Below, in pieces: positions 1-9,172 of a stretch of DNA of 64,000 nt. Location of the stretch: positions 2,130,501 to 2,194,500 of the forward strand of contig NZ_CP077091.1 of NCBI RefSeq assembly GCF_014268595.2. The letters are read 5' to 3'. The notes beneath the pieces are model-generated. The model saw only the letters and a list, made by a program, of their open reading frames with translations. It had not been told where the DNA came from and did no database searches. The position numbers were made by a program, and so were the translations under genes. This stretch comes from Pseudomonas hamedanensis (lineage in GTDB: Bacteria; Pseudomonadota; Gammaproteobacteria; Pseudomonadales; Pseudomonadaceae). Positions within the stretch are counted from its first letter, which is position 1. Every line of letters starts with the position of its first letter.

Positions 1-133
1 GCTGGAAATGCACGCCGAACACACCTTCGTCGAGCAGATCAAGGCACTCGGTCCGATCACCCACATCCGCCTGAACGTGTTCCCGGACGGCGGCGTGAGT
101 CGCCTGCGAGTACTGGGCAAGGTCGCTAAATAA
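1..133 (+). CDS. alc: allantoicase, C-terminal end (partial)
   Basis: Only the last 43 codons lie in the window; the reading frame is open from base 2 and ends at TAA 131-133. The visible tail, including [20 protein letters not shown], is the typical end of allantoicase, which hydrolyses allantoate to ureidoglycolate and urea. The next gene downstream encodes ureidoglycolate lyase, the following pathway step, which supports the call. The gene continues upstream of the window, so its start and first domain cannot be assessed. Confidence 0.8.
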   Translation, partial: LEMHAEHTFVEQIKALGPITHIRLNVFPDGGVSRLRVLGKVAK

Positions 134-145
134 GCAGTGAAGCCA

Positions 146-210
146 TTCGCGAGCAAGCTCGCTCCCACATTTGGAATGCATTCCCCTGTGGGAGCGAGCT
201 TGCTCGCGAA
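146..210. repeat. REP/BIME inverted repeat
   Basis: Two arms of about 23 bases (146-168 and 188-210) are near-perfect inverse complements of the type GTGGGAGCGAGC...GCGAA, separated by about 19 bases, between alc and allA. This is the commonest intergenic repeat in the window, with about 15 further copies of the two REP sub-families. Confidence 0.85.
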
Positions 211-252
211 GGCGTCAGAACAGTCAACACAGATCTGGATAAGAAGAACAGC

Positions 253-756
253 ATGCGCACACTACAGATTGAACCGCTGACCAAAGAAGCCTTCGCCCCT
301 TTCGGTGACGTGATCGAAACCGACGGCAGCGATCACTTCATGATCAATAACGGTTCGACCATGCGCTTCCACAAACTGGCGACGGTCGAAACCGCACAGC
401 CTGAGGACAACGCGATCATCAGCATTTTCCGCGCCGACGCGCAGGACATGCCGCTGACCGTTTGCATGCTGGAACGCCATCCGCTGGGCAGCCAGGCTTT
501 CATTCCGCTGCTCGGCAACCCCTTTCTGATCGTGGTCGCGCCACTTGGCGATGAACCTGTATCAGGCTTGGTCCGCGCCTTCGTCACCAACGGCAGGCAG
601 GGCATCAATTACCATCGCGGCGTCTGGCACCACCCGGTGCTGACGATCGAAAAGCGGGATGACTTCCTGGTGGTTGATCGCAGTGGCACAGGCAATAACT
701 GCGATGAGCATTTTTTCAAAGAGGATGAGCGTTTGATCCTCGCCCCCCACCAATAA
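253..756 (+). CDS. allA: ureidoglycolate lyase
   Basis: This 167-residue protein matches the length and sequence style of the AllA cupin-fold family, which releases urea from ureidoglycolate to give glyoxylate. Recognisable segments are the opening IEPLTKEAFAPFGDVIE and the core YHRGVWHHPVLTI. The start ATG at 253 follows an AAGAAG ribosome-binding site. It lies just downstream of allantoicase, separated by a REP pair, and upstream of the urate hydroxylase and a purine permease. Together these form a purine ring catabolism cluster like that of other pseudomonads. The function is known for the family; nothing odd is seen here. Confidence 0.93.
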   Translation: MRTLQIEPLTKEAFAPFGDVIETDGSDHFMINNGSTMRFHKLATVETAQPEDNAIISIFRADAQDMPLTVCMLERHPLGSQAFIPLLGNPFLIVVAPLGDEPVSGLVRAFVTNGRQGINYHRGVWHHPVLTIEKRDDFLVVDRSGTGNNCDEHFFKEDERLILAPHQ

Positions 757-807
757 GAGAAGGTCTGATCACTCGACAACAAGAGTGACAGGCGAGAGGT
801 AAAGACT

Positions 808-2121
808 GTGGAAGCACATCTGTTGGAATGGCTGAACCTGAGCGTGCGCTGGGTTCACATGATCACTGGCGTGGCCTGGATCGGCGCGTCGTTCTACTTC
901 GTCTGGCTGGAGAACAACCTCAACCGCGTCAACCCGAAAACCGGTCTGGCCGGTGACCTGTGGGCGATCCACGGCGGCGGTATCTACCACCTGGAAAAAT
1001 ACAAACTGGCCCCACCGTCCATGCCGGACAACCTGCACTGGTTCAAATGGGAAGCCTACTTCACCTGGATGTCGGGGATCGCGCTGCTGTGCGTGGTGTT
1101 CTACTCCAATCCTGTGCTCTATCTTGTCGCCCCCGGCAGCGGCCTCAGTGGTCCTGAAGGCGTGGCCATCGGTATCGGTTCGCTGGTGGTTGGCTGGTTC
1201 GTCTACGACTTCCTCTGCGATTCGGCGCTGGGCAAAAAACCCGCCCTGCTCGGTTTCATCCTGTTCGTGCTGATCATCGCCGCGGCCTATGGCTTCAGCA
1301 AAGTGTTCAGCGGTCGCGGTGCGTATCTGCACGTCGGCGCGATCATCGGCACCATCATGGTCGGCAACGTGTTCCGTATCATCATGCCGGCGCAACGTGC
1401 ACTGGTGGCGGCGATTGCCGAGAACCGCACGCCCGATCCGGCGCTGCCGGCCAAGGGTTTGCTGCGTTCGCGACACAACAACTACTTCACCCTGCCGGTG
1501 CTGTTCATCATGATCAGCAACCACTTCCCGAGCACCTACGGCAGCCAGTACAACTGGTTGATCCTGGCCGGGATCGCGGTGTTGGCGGTGTTGGTGCGTC
1601 ACTACTTCAACACCCGTCACGACAGCCACAAATTTGCCTGGACCCTGCCAGTGGCAGCGGTGGGCATGATCAGTCTGGCGTATGTCACCGGCCCGGCGCC
1701 GATGGCGACCGCACCTGACGTGGCGAAAGCTGCGGCGAAAATCGAGTACCAGCCGCTGCCGGAAACGGCACTGGGCGGTGGCGCGAAACCGGCTGACGCA
1801 GCTCAACCGGCGGCGCCCGCAGCGCCAGCAGCAGCTCCGGCGCAAGCCGCCAATGCCGGACCCGGTTTCGACAAAGTGCACCACGTGATTCAAGAGCGTT
1901 GCACGGTGTGCCACTCGGCCAAACCGACCAGCCCGTTGTTCAGCGCAGCGCCGGCGGGTGTGATACTCGACACCCCCGAGCAAATCCGCCAGAACGCCGC
2001 GCGCATTCAGGCGCAAGCCATCACCACGCAGATCATGCCACTGGGCAACATCACCCAGATGACCCAGCAGGAACGTGACCTGATCGGTGCCTGGATTGCC
2101 CAGGGAGCGCAGACCCACTAA
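808..2121 (+). CDS. puuD: urate hydroxylase PuuD (membrane urate oxidase with cytochrome c tail)
   Basis: This 437-residue protein starts at a GTG preceded by GAGAGGT. The N-terminal two thirds is an integral membrane domain with several hydrophobic helices. A Pro/Ala-rich linker (about residues 325-350) leads to a C-terminal cytochrome c domain with the heme motif CTVCH at residues 365-369 and a later Met. This architecture is that of PuuD, which oxidises urate to 5-hydroxyisourate and passes electrons to the respiratory chain instead of to oxygen. Neighbouring alc, allA and the NCS2 permease complete urate uptake and breakdown. A hairpin terminator follows at 2130-2155. Confidence 0.93.
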   Translation: MEAHLLEWLNLSVRWVHMITGVAWIGASFYFVWLENNLNRVNPKTGLAGDLWAIHGGGIYHLEKYKLAPPSMPDNLHWFKWEAYFTWMSGIALLCVVFYSNPVLYLVAPGSGLSGPEGVAIGIGSLVVGWFVYDFLCDSALGKKPALLGFILFVLIIAAAYGFSKVFSGRGAYLHVGAIIGTIMVGNVFRIIMPAQRALVAAIAENRTPDPALPAKGLLRSRHNNYFTLPVLFIMISNHFPSTYGSQYNWLILAGIAVLAVLVRHYFNTRHDSHKFAWTLPVAAVGMISLAYVTGPAPMATAPDVAKAAAKIEYQPLPETALGGGAKPADAAQPAAPAAPAAAPAQAANAGPGFDKVHHVIQERCTVCHSAKPTSPLFSAAPAGVILDTPEQIRQNAARIQAQAITTQIMPLGNITQMTQQERDLIGAWIAQGAQTH

Positions 2122-2129
2122 GCCACACC

Positions 2130-2155
2130 AAAGCCTGTGTAAAAACAGGCTTTTT
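2130..2155 (+). terminator. rho-independent terminator after puuD
   Basis: The hairpin AAGCCTGT/ACAGGCTT with a short A-rich loop is followed by TTTTT, immediately after the puuD stop codon. Confidence 0.75.
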
Positions 2156-2192
2156 GAGGTGAAGGAATTTGCCTGTGCTTGAGGATTTACCT

Positions 2193-2323
2193 GTGGCGAG
2201 GGGATTTATCCCCGATCGGCGGCGCAGCCGTCGCAAAAACTGCAATTGCCATCTGCCTGATGTATTGCGATCGCAGGGTTTGGGGCTACTTCGTAGCCCA
2301 TCGGGGATAAATCCCCTCGCCAC
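2193..2323. repeat. REP/BIME of the GGCGAGGGGATTTATCCCC family
   Basis: Outer arms at 2193-2217 and 2299-2323 (GTGGCGAGGGGATTTATCCC and its inverse complement) enclose about 80 bases with further inner pairing. It is a different REP family from the GTGGGAGCGAGC type, and is the only full copy in the window. It fills most of the 298-base gap between puuD and the permease gene. Confidence 0.75.
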
Positions 2324-2419
2324 AAAATCCCCTGGCCACACATACGAATGATGCAAAGAAACAGCTGCAAGCAACCCGGCAGCTGTTAATCACAAGAATA
2401 AAAAGATCCGAGGTGTTGC

Positions 2420-3778
2420 ATGTCCGAGCTGTCCAAAGCGCGCATACCCGACGCACCCGCCATTCAGCGTTTGCCCCTTTTGCAACTGATCCTGGTCGGT
2501 TTGCAACATGTTCTGCTGATGTACGGCGGTGCCATCGCGGTGCCGTTGATCATCGGACAGGCCGCTGGCCTGAGTCGTGAAGAAATTGCCTTCCTGATCA
2601 ACGCCGACCTGCTGGTTGCCGGCATCGCCACCATCGTGCAGTCGCTTGGCATCGGCCCGATGGGCATTCGCATGCCAGTGATGATGGGCGCCAGTTTCGC
2701 CGCGGTCGGCAGCATGGTCGCCATGGCCGGCATGCCCGGCATCGGCCTGCAAGGCATCTTCGGCGCAACGATCGCCGCCGGTTTCTTCGGCATGATCATC
2801 GCCCCGTTCATGTCCAAAGTCGTGCGCTTCTTTCCGCCTCTGGTGACCGGCACGGTCATCACCTCGATCGGTTTATCGCTGTTCCCCGTGGCCGTGAACT
2901 GGGCCGGAGGCGGTGCCGACGCGGCGCAATTCGGCTCGCCAATTTATCTCGCCATTGCCGCGTTGGTGCTCGCAACCATCCTGCTGGTGCACCGCTTCAT
3001 GCGCGGTTTCTGGGTGAACATTTCCGTGCTGATCGGCATGTGCCTGGGCTACGTGCTGTGCGGGGTGATCGGCATGGTCGACCTGAGCGGCATGGCCGCC
3101 GCACCGTGGGTTCAGTTCGTCACCCCGCTGCATTTCGGCATGCCCAAATTCGAGCTCGCGCCGATTCTGTCGATGTGCCTGGTGGTGGTGATCATCTTCG
3201 TCGAGTCCACCGGCATGTTCCTCGCGCTGGGCAAGATCACTGGCCAGGAAGTCTGCCCGCGCATGCTGCGCCGCGGCTTGCTGTGCGATGCCGGCGCGTC
3301 GTTTTTCGCCGGATTCTTCAACACCTTCACCCACTCCTCGTTCGCGCAGAACATCGGCCTGGTGCAGATGACCGGTGTGCGCTGCCGTTCGGTGACCATC
3401 GTCGCCGGGGGCCTGCTGATCGTCCTCAGCCTGCTGCCGAAAGCCGCGTTTCTGGTGGCATCGATTCCACCGGCAGTGTTGGGCGGCGCGGCGATTGCGA
3501 TGTTCGGCATGGTCGCTGCCACCGGTATCAAGATTCTGCAAGAAGCCGACATCGGTGATCGCCGCAACCAGTTGCTCGTCGCGGTGAGCATCGGCATGGG
3601 CCTGATCCCCGTGGTGCGCCCGGAGTTCTTCGCCCACCTGCCAATGTGGATGAGCCCGATCACCCACAGCGGCATCGCCATGGCCACCCTCAGCGCGCTG
3701 ACGCTGAACCTGCTGTTCAACATCCTCGGCGGAAAGGAGCGTGCGGCGATCAACGATTGCCATGCTCACCAGCATTAA
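2420..3778 (+). CDS. NCS2-family urate/xanthine permease
   Basis: This 452-residue polytopic membrane protein belongs to the nucleobase:cation symporter-2 family. Recognisable are the early segment GLQHVLLMYGGAIAVPLIIG, the signature near QNIGLVQMTGVRCR (about residues 312-325; the family form is QNxGxxxxTxVxSR), and about 12-14 hydrophobic segments. The position beside puuD and allantoin-pathway genes suggests urate or xanthine as substrate (UacT-like), an inference from context. The start is ATG 2420 with GAGGT upstream. Confidence 0.88.
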   Translation: MSELSKARIPDAPAIQRLPLLQLILVGLQHVLLMYGGAIAVPLIIGQAAGLSREEIAFLINADLLVAGIATIVQSLGIGPMGIRMPVMMGASFAAVGSMVAMAGMPGIGLQGIFGATIAAGFFGMIIAPFMSKVVRFFPPLVTGTVITSIGLSLFPVAVNWAGGGADAAQFGSPIYLAIAALVLATILLVHRFMRGFWVNISVLIGMCLGYVLCGVIGMVDLSGMAAAPWVQFVTPLHFGMPKFELAPILSMCLVVVIIFVESTGMFLALGKITGQEVCPRMLRRGLLCDAGASFFAGFFNTFTHSSFAQNIGLVQMTGVRCRSVTIVAGGLLIVLSLLPKAAFLVASIPPAVLGGAAIAMFGMVAATGIKILQEADIGDRRNQLLVAVSIGMGLIPVVRPEFFAHLPMWMSPITHSGIAMATLSALTLNLLFNILGGKERAAINDCHAHQH

Positions 3779-3798
3779 CTGAAAAACGCTACCCCCCT

Positions 3799-3886
3799 GT
3801 AGGAGTGAGCCTGCTCGCGATCGCGGTATGACATTCAACACATGAGTTGATTGAAAGAACGCTATCGCGAGCAGGCTCACTCCTAC
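3799..3886. repeat. REP/BIME inverted repeat (GTAGGAGTGAGC type)
   Basis: Arms at 3799-3821 and 3864-3886 are inverse complements of the second sub-family, between the permease gene and the first tsx-like gene. Confidence 0.85.
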
Positions 3887-3933
3887 AGGAACAGCTCTGC
3901 GCCTCAAACAATAAAAACAAGAGGGAGCAACAG

Positions 3934-4719
3934 ATGATTCGCACGCACACCAACGTTCTGTTGGGTGGCGGCCTGCTGGCCGCCAGTCACGCCATGGCCG
4001 GCGACCTGCTGCTGTGGCAGACCAACAGCCTCACCTACCTGTACGGCAAAAATTTTGCGATCAACCCGTCGTACCAGCAGACGGTCACCTTCGAACACGC
4101 CGACAAATGGAAGTACGGCGACAACTTTCTGTTCGTCGACAAGATCTTCTACAACGGCAAGGAAGATCAGAACAAAGGTCCACACACCTTCTACGGCGAA
4201 TTCACCCCGCGCTTCTCTTTCGGCAAGATCTTCGACCGCAAGCTCGAGTTCGGCCCGATCAAGGACGTGCTGCTGGCGATGACTTACGAATACGGTGAAG
4301 GTGAAAGCGAGGCCTACCTGATCGGCCCCGGCTTCGACCTCAAAGTGCCCGGCTTCAACTACGTCACCCTGAACATTTTCCGCCGCCAGACCGAAGGCCC
4401 GCGACCCGGCGACGGCGTCTGGCAAATCACGCCGGGCTGGTCCTACAGCTTCCCGCTGGGCAATTCCGATGTGCTCATCGACGGCTACCTCGACTGGGTC
4501 GTCGATAACGATGAAAACTCGCGTGGCACTTACCACGCCAACCTGCACATCAACCCGCAGATCAAATACGACCTGGGCAAAGCGCTGGGCTGGGGTCAGA
4601 AACAGGTGTACGTCGGCACCGAGTACAGCTACTGGAAGAACAAATACGGCGTCGAAAATACCCACTCGTTCGACACCAACCAGAACACCGCCAGCCTGCT
4701 GCTGAAGGTGCACTTCTAA
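3934..4719 (+). CDS. Tsx-like nucleoside-specific outer membrane channel (copy 1)
   Basis: This 261-residue outer membrane protein has a signal peptide (ending near SHAMA) followed by DLLLWQTNSLTYLYGKNF, the usual start of the mature Tsx/OmpK family. These proteins are small beta-barrels that pass nucleosides. The chain ends in the aromatic residue F (LLKVHF), as required for barrel assembly. The start is ATG 3934, preceded by GAGGGAG; an in-frame ATG further upstream lies within a REP arm and is not used. Placement after purine catabolism genes suggests uptake of purine nucleosides. A close paralogue of identical length follows at 5092. Confidence 0.9.
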   Translation: MIRTHTNVLLGGGLLAASHAMAGDLLLWQTNSLTYLYGKNFAINPSYQQTVTFEHADKWKYGDNFLFVDKIFYNGKEDQNKGPHTFYGEFTPRFSFGKIFDRKLEFGPIKDVLLAMTYEYGEGESEAYLIGPGFDLKVPGFNYVTLNIFRRQTEGPRPGDGVWQITPGWSYSFPLGNSDVLIDGYLDWVVDNDENSRGTYHANLHINPQIKYDLGKALGWGQKQVYVGTEYSYWKNKYGVENTHSFDTNQNTASLLLKVHF

Positions 4720-5091
4720 GATGGCCCGCAACCGTGCCCCATGCCTGTCGTCGCTGCTCTGTTGCGGGGCACTTGAGCGCTGGCCGAGGAGTCAGTATTC
4801 TCCGCGGCCTTCTGAATTCGGTCTAAAAAAAAGCCCGGATTTAATTCCTGACCGAAAAGCCAACTTATCCCGGCCCCGGTCAGCACTGAGGCATCCCGAA
4901 AACTCGCTCGATCGACTGTTTTTCAGCAGCCGAACGGGCGTTTTTTGTTTTTCCGAAAGCCTTGGCGCAGCTTTTGCTACCAGCATTCAAAGCTGACCGA
5001 TCGGATGAATTTTGCGGTACGAAAAAAGGCGCCACATCAGAGCGCCGATCTTAAAAAAATAACCTGGAACACCTACTTTGGGAGCAACCGA
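4720..5091. other. 372-base intergenic region between the two tsx-like genes
   Basis: No supported gene is seen. It holds an imperfect hairpin (GGCCGAGGAG at 4783 against CTCCGCGGCC near 4802-4811) that could stop transcription from copy 1, an A-run near 4827, and a T-rich stretch (about 4918-4955) that could carry the promoter of copy 2. No recognised riboswitch was found. Confidence 0.4.
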
Positions 5092-5877
5092 ATGAAACGT
5101 ATGTGCACCAGCCTGATGCTGGCCGGATCGATGTTCGCCGGCGGCCAGGCCATGGCCGAAGGCCTGCTGCAGTGGCAGAACAACAGCCTGACCTACCTCT
5201 ATGGCAAGGACTTCCAGGTCAACCCGCGCATTCAGCAGACCGTGACCTTCGAGCACGCCGATGCCTGGAAGTATGGGGACAACTTCCTGTTCATCGACAA
5301 GATCTTCTACAACGGCAAGGACGACGGCGGCGTCGGTTCCAACACTTACTACGGTGAGCTCAGTCCGCGCCTGTCGTTCGGCAAGATCTTCGATCAGAAA
5401 CTGGCCTTCGGCCCGGTGACTGACGTGTTGCTGGCCATGACTTATGAGTTCGGTGAAGGCGACACCGAGTCGTACCTGATCGGTCCAGGCTTCGACCTGG
5501 CGATCCCGGGCTTCGACTACTTCCAGTTGAATTTCTATCAACGTCACACCCAAGGCGCACGTGCGGGCGACAACGTCTGGCAGATTACCCCGGTTTGGTC
5601 CTACACCCTCCCGGTGGGCAAATCGAACATCCTGATCGACGGTTTCATGGACTGGGTGGTCGACAACGACTCCAATTCCAAAGGCGATTACCACGCCAAC
5701 CTGCACTTCAACCCGCAAATCAAATACGACTTGGGCAAGGCGCTGAATGTCGGCGAGAAGCAGTTGTATGTGGGTGTGGAATACGACTATTGGTCGGATA
5801 AGTACGGAATCAAGGACAGCCAGTACTTCAAGACCGATCAGAGCACTACCAGCTTCCTGGTCAAGTTCCACTTCTGA
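5092..5877 (+). CDS. Tsx-like nucleoside-specific outer membrane channel (copy 2)
   Basis: This 261-residue protein has a signal peptide ending at GGQAMA and a mature start EGLLQWQNNSLTYLYGKDF. It ends in LVKFHF, the C-terminal aromatic typical of outer membrane barrels. It has exactly the same length as the preceding paralogue and shares long identical blocks with it (for example TVTFEHAD, YGDNFLF and DKIFYNGK), so the pair arose by tandem duplication. The start is ATG 5092 with GGGAG upstream. The 372-base gap and the separate ribosome-binding site suggest the two copies are expressed independently. Confidence 0.9.
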   Translation: MKRMCTSLMLAGSMFAGGQAMAEGLLQWQNNSLTYLYGKDFQVNPRIQQTVTFEHADAWKYGDNFLFIDKIFYNGKDDGGVGSNTYYGELSPRLSFGKIFDQKLAFGPVTDVLLAMTYEFGEGDTESYLIGPGFDLAIPGFDYFQLNFYQRHTQGARAGDNVWQITPVWSYTLPVGKSNILIDGFMDWVVDNDSNSKGDYHANLHFNPQIKYDLGKALNVGEKQLYVGVEYDYWSDKYGIKDSQYFKTDQSTTSFLVKFHF

Positions 5878-5901
5878 TCCGGCGGCGTCCTTACCGACGC
5901 C

Positions 5902-5993
5902 TTCGCGAGCAAGCCCGCTCCCACAGTGGTTCTATGTTGACTGCAAATTACGCATTCGATGCAAAACCCTGTGGGAGCGAGCTTGCTCGCGAA
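5902..5993. repeat. REP/BIME inverted repeat (GTGGGAGCGAGC type)
   Basis: Arms at 5902-5924 and 5971-5993 are inverse complements with minor differences, between the convergent tsx copy 2 and patatin genes. Confidence 0.85.
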
Positions 5994-6009
5994 TAGGCTC
6001 GCCGCAATT

Positions 6010-7182
6010 TCATGCGTGAACCACCGCTTCGGATATCCCCAGAAACCGGCACAATTCCCCGCGCTTGGCCAACGCATCACGCCGCCCCAGATCGATCAAT
6101 TCGCTGCAATACCCCGCTTCGAACAGCAGGTAACTCAACACCCCCGCCCCGCTGGTCTTGGTCGCTCCCGGTCCACGCAAAAACAGACGCAGCGCCGCCG
6201 GCAATTCCTGACGATGCCGCGCGGCGATTTCGTCGATCGGCTGGCTCGGGGAAATCACCAGCACCTCCACCGGCGCCACGCCCAGTTCGCGGGTCGGCGT
6301 GCCATCGGGGAGCAGGCGGCTGAACTGGTTCAGACGCTGCAATAACTCGATATCGCTTTCCAGAGAATCGATGAACGTGCTGTTGAGCATGTGCCCGCCG
6401 ATTTGCGCCAGCGTCGGCTGCTGGCCGGTACCGGTGCGTTCCAGCGGCGCTTGCGGATCGCCGCCGCGCGGGTTGCCACTGACGCCCACCACCAGCACCC
6501 GACTCGCGCCCAGGTGCAACGCCGGGCTGATCGGCGCCGACTGGCGCACCGCGCCGTCACCGAAATACTCCTCGCCGATTTTCACCGGCGCGAACAACAG
6601 CGGAATCGCCGAACTGGCCAACAGATGATCAACCGAAAGTTGCGTCGGCACGCCAATGCGCCGATGTCGGAGCCATGCGTCGATCGTGCCGCCGCCCTGA
6701 TAGAACGTCACCGCCTGCCCCGACTCGTAGCCGAACGCGGTCACCGCGACTGCGTGCAGTTGTTTGCGCGCGATGGCCTCGGCGATGCCGGGCAGGTGCA
6801 GTTTTTCATCGAGCAATTCGCGCAGCGGCGAACTGTTGAGCAGTGCCACCGGCATCTGGCGGCCGATGCCGAGCAGACTATGGCTGACAAAACGACTGGC
6901 CTGACGGATCACACCAGGCCAGTCACTGCGCAGCACGCGATGGCTGCGAAAGCCCTGCCAGAACAGCGTCAGGCGTTCGACGGCAGCGCGAAAGTCGGTG
7001 GCGCCGCTGGCGAGGCTGACGGCGTTGATCGCCCCGGCCGAGGTGCCGACGATCACTGGAAACGGATTGTCCGCGCCCAACGGCAGCAACTCGGCGATCG
7101 CCGCCAGCACGCCCACCTGGTACGCCGCCCGAGCCCCGCCGCCGGAAAGAATCAACCCTGTGACCGGTTCAGCCGGGCTCAT
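6010..7182 (-). CDS. patatin-like phospholipase family protein
   Basis: This 390-residue protein has the patatin hallmarks. An oxyanion loop LSGGGARAAYQVGVL follows the start, the nucleophile elbow is GTSAG (about residues 45-49), and the catalytic Asp lies in FGDGAVRQ. The family hydrolyses acyl esters of phospholipids by a Ser-Asp dyad. No signal peptide is seen, so it is probably cytoplasmic. The start ATG at 7182 follows GGAG. It sits 34 bases from the end of the lipid A acyltransferase on the same strand, so co-transcription is likely. The substrate is unknown. Confidence 0.88.
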   Translation of the reverse strand: MSPAEPVTGLILSGGGARAAYQVGVLAAIAELLPLGADNPFPVIVGTSAGAINAVSLASGATDFRAAVERLTLFWQGFRSHRVLRSDWPGVIRQASRFVSHSLLGIGRQMPVALLNSSPLRELLDEKLHLPGIAEAIARKQLHAVAVTAFGYESGQAVTFYQGGGTIDAWLRHRRIGVPTQLSVDHLLASSAIPLLFAPVKIGEEYFGDGAVRQSAPISPALHLGASRVLVVGVSGNPRGGDPQAPLERTGTGQQPTLAQIGGHMLNSTFIDSLESDIELLQRLNQFSRLLPDGTPTRELGVAPVEVLVISPSQPIDEIAARHRQELPAALRLFLRGPGATKTSGAGVLSYLLFEAGYCSELIDLGRRDALAKRGELCRFLGISEAVVHA

Positions 7183-7216
7183 CGCACCACTCCAACGAGT
7201 TTAAAAGTCAGGTGAA

Positions 7217-8149
7217 TCAACCGCGTTTCGGGTACAGCTTCGGTTCGCCCGGTGGACGGCTCTTGAAGCGGCGATGCGCCCACAAGTACTGCTCGGGGCA
7301 GGCGCGCAAGGCACCTTCAACCCACTGATTGATGCGGATGCAATCGGCTTCTTCGCTTTCACCGGGGAAATCCTCCAGCGGCGGGTGAATCACCAACCGA
7401 TAACCGCTGCCATCGGCCAGACGCTCCTGAGTGAACGGCACCACCAGTGCTTTGCCCAGACGGGCAAACTTGGTCGTCGCCGTCACCGTCGCGGCCTGGA
7501 TGCCGAACAGCGGCACAAAGATGCTCTGCTTGGCGCCGTAGTCCTGATCCGGCGCGTACCAAATCGCCCGGCCGGCGCGCAGCAACTTGAGCATGCCGCG
7601 CACGTCGTCGCGCTCCACTGCGAGCGAATCGAGGTTGTGCCGCTCACGGCCGCGCCGCTGAATGAAGTCGAACAACGGATTCTTGTGCTCGCGGTACATG
7701 CCATCGATGGTGTGTTGCTGGCCGAGCAGGGCCGCGCCGATTTCCAGGGTGGTGAAGTGCACCGCCATGAGAATCACGCCCTTGCCTTCGCGCTGAGCCT
7801 TTTGCAAATGCTCCAGGCCTTCGACATGGGCCAGCTTCGCCAGGCGCTCGCGGGACCACCACCAGCTCATCGCCATCTCGAAAAAGGCGATGCCGGTGGA
7901 GGCAAAGTTTTCCTTGAGCAGGCGTTTGCGCTCGGCGGCGGATTTTTCCGGGAAGCACAATTCGAGATTGCGCCGGGCGATGGCCCGTCGGTCGCCGGCC
8001 ACGCGATACATCAACGCCCCCAGAACTCGACCGATGGTCAGTAGCGCCGGATACGGCAATTGCACGATCAGCCACAGCAGCCCCAAGCCGCACCAGAGCG
8101 GCCAGAAGCGTGGCGAGAGAAATGCTTTTCGAAAACGCGGGCGATCCAT
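7217..8149 (-). CDS. lpxL: lipid A biosynthesis lauroyl acyltransferase (HtrB/LpxL family)
   Basis: This 310-residue inner membrane acyltransferase has an N-terminal membrane anchor (residues 17-40) and the HX4E catalytic motif HFTTLE at residues 131-136. Its later segment WYAPDQDYG is typical of the LpxL/HtrB family, which adds secondary acyl chains to Kdo2-lipid A. I place the start at ATG 8149 (MDRPRFRKAF), with a GGAAG site eight bases upstream, and not at an in-frame ATG ten codons earlier. It is divergent from minC, the same arrangement as in other pseudomonads. Some annotations call it htrB. Confidence 0.9.
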   Translation of the reverse strand: MDRPRFRKAFLSPRFWPLWCGLGLLWLIVQLPYPALLTIGRVLGALMYRVAGDRRAIARRNLELCFPEKSAAERKRLLKENFASTGIAFFEMAMSWWWSRERLAKLAHVEGLEHLQKAQREGKGVILMAVHFTTLEIGAALLGQQHTIDGMYREHKNPLFDFIQRRGRERHNLDSLAVERDDVRGMLKLLRAGRAIWYAPDQDYGAKQSIFVPLFGIQAATVTATTKFARLGKALVVPFTQERLADGSGYRLVIHPPLEDFPGESEEADCIRINQWVEGALRACPEQYLWAHRRFKSRPPGEPKLYPKRG

Positions 8150-8199
8150 AAAGCTTCCGTAAATACAGTGGCCGCGCATTCTACATCGTTCGACCCGGC

Positions 8200-8227
8200 T
8201 TGCGGCCCGCGGGCGTTCTCGTTATAA
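8200..8227 (+). promoter_or_regulatory. possible sigma-70 promoter of minC
   Basis: TTGCGG (8200-8205) and TTATAA (8222-8227) are separated by 16 bases, about 40 bases before the minC start. This is pattern reading only. Confidence 0.4.
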
Positions 8228-8265
8228 GTCTCGGCACTTTTAGTGACAAGCCGTTGTATGCCGAC

Positions 8266-9003
8266 ATGAGCCAAACCGACCCGTTAGACCAAGATCCCGT
8301 ATTCCAGCTCAAGGGCAGCATGCTGGCCATCACTGTGCTGGAACTGGCCCGTAACGACCTCGAAAGCCTCGATCGGCAATTGGCCGCGAAAGTCGCCCAG
8401 GCGCCTAATTTTTTCAGCAATGCACCGCTGGTCCTGGCGCTGGACAAACTGCCGCCCAATCAGGGCGCCGTCGACTTGCCGGGACTGATGCGCGTCTGTC
8501 GCCAGCATGGCCTGCGCACCCTGGCGATTCGCGCCAGTCGCATCGAAGACATTGCCGCCGCCATCGCCATCGACATCCCCGTGCTGCCGCCTTCGGGCGC
8601 CCGCGAGCGACCGCTGGAAATGCCCGAAGCCGAAGTCAAAAAGAAGCCGGAAAAACCGCCTGAGCCGACCGTCAAACCGACCCGCGTGATCACCACGCCA
8701 GTACGTGGTGGCCAGCAGATTTATGCCCAGGGTGGCGATCTGGTGGTGGTCTCTTCGGTCAGTCCGGGGGCGGAACTTCTCGCCGATGGCAACATCCATG
8801 TATACGGTCCGATGCGTGGCCGGGCGCTGGCCGGCGTCAAAGGTGACACCAAGGCGCGGATTTTCTGTCAGCAATTGAGCGCTGAACTGATCTCCATCGC
8901 CGGACATTACAAGGTCTCCGAAGATTTGCGTCGCGATCCGATGTGGGGCTCGGGCGTCCAGGTCAGCCTGTCGGGCGACGTGTTGAACATCATTCGGCTT
9001 TAA
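8266..9003 (+). CDS. minC: septum site-determining protein MinC
   Basis: This 245-residue cell-division inhibitor blocks FtsZ assembly away from midcell. The N-terminal FtsZ-binding domain (about 1-105) is followed by a charged, proline-rich linker ([12 protein letters not shown]) and the C-terminal beta-helix domain. That domain contains [24 protein letters not shown] and [10 protein letters not shown], which dimerises and binds MinD. The start is ATG 8266. The minD and minE genes follow, giving the classic minCDE order; the 169-base gap to minD may hold a second promoter. Confidence 0.97.
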   Translation: MSQTDPLDQDPVFQLKGSMLAITVLELARNDLESLDRQLAAKVAQAPNFFSNAPLVLALDKLPPNQGAVDLPGLMRVCRQHGLRTLAIRASRIEDIAAAIAIDIPVLPPSGARERPLEMPEAEVKKKPEKPPEPTVKPTRVITTPVRGGQQIYAQGGDLVVVSSVSPGAELLADGNIHVYGPMRGRALAGVKGDTKARIFCQQLSAELISIAGHYKVSEDLRRDPMWGSGVQVSLSGDVLNIIRL

Positions 9004-9172
9004 CGGATACTGCCGCATTTTCCAAGCATCTCTAAAACGTAGCGAAAACGGCTCAAACGAAGTAGGAAAAAGGCCAAAAGCCAAATTCCAGCCAAGGCTG
9101 TCCGACTGCAGTAGTTTTCAAGAGATGTTTTTCAGGGGCTGAACAGTCCTTCTTCCTTAGGGGTGAAACACC

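Noticed and set aside
769..2118. 449-codon minus-strand open frame opposite puuD
   Set aside because: Arg/His-rich composition and complete overlap with a well-supported gene mark it as a shadow frame of GC-rich DNA.
2873..3907. 344-codon minus-strand open frame opposite the NCS2 permease
   Set aside because: No domain, biased composition, and it runs through a REP pair; antisense shadow.
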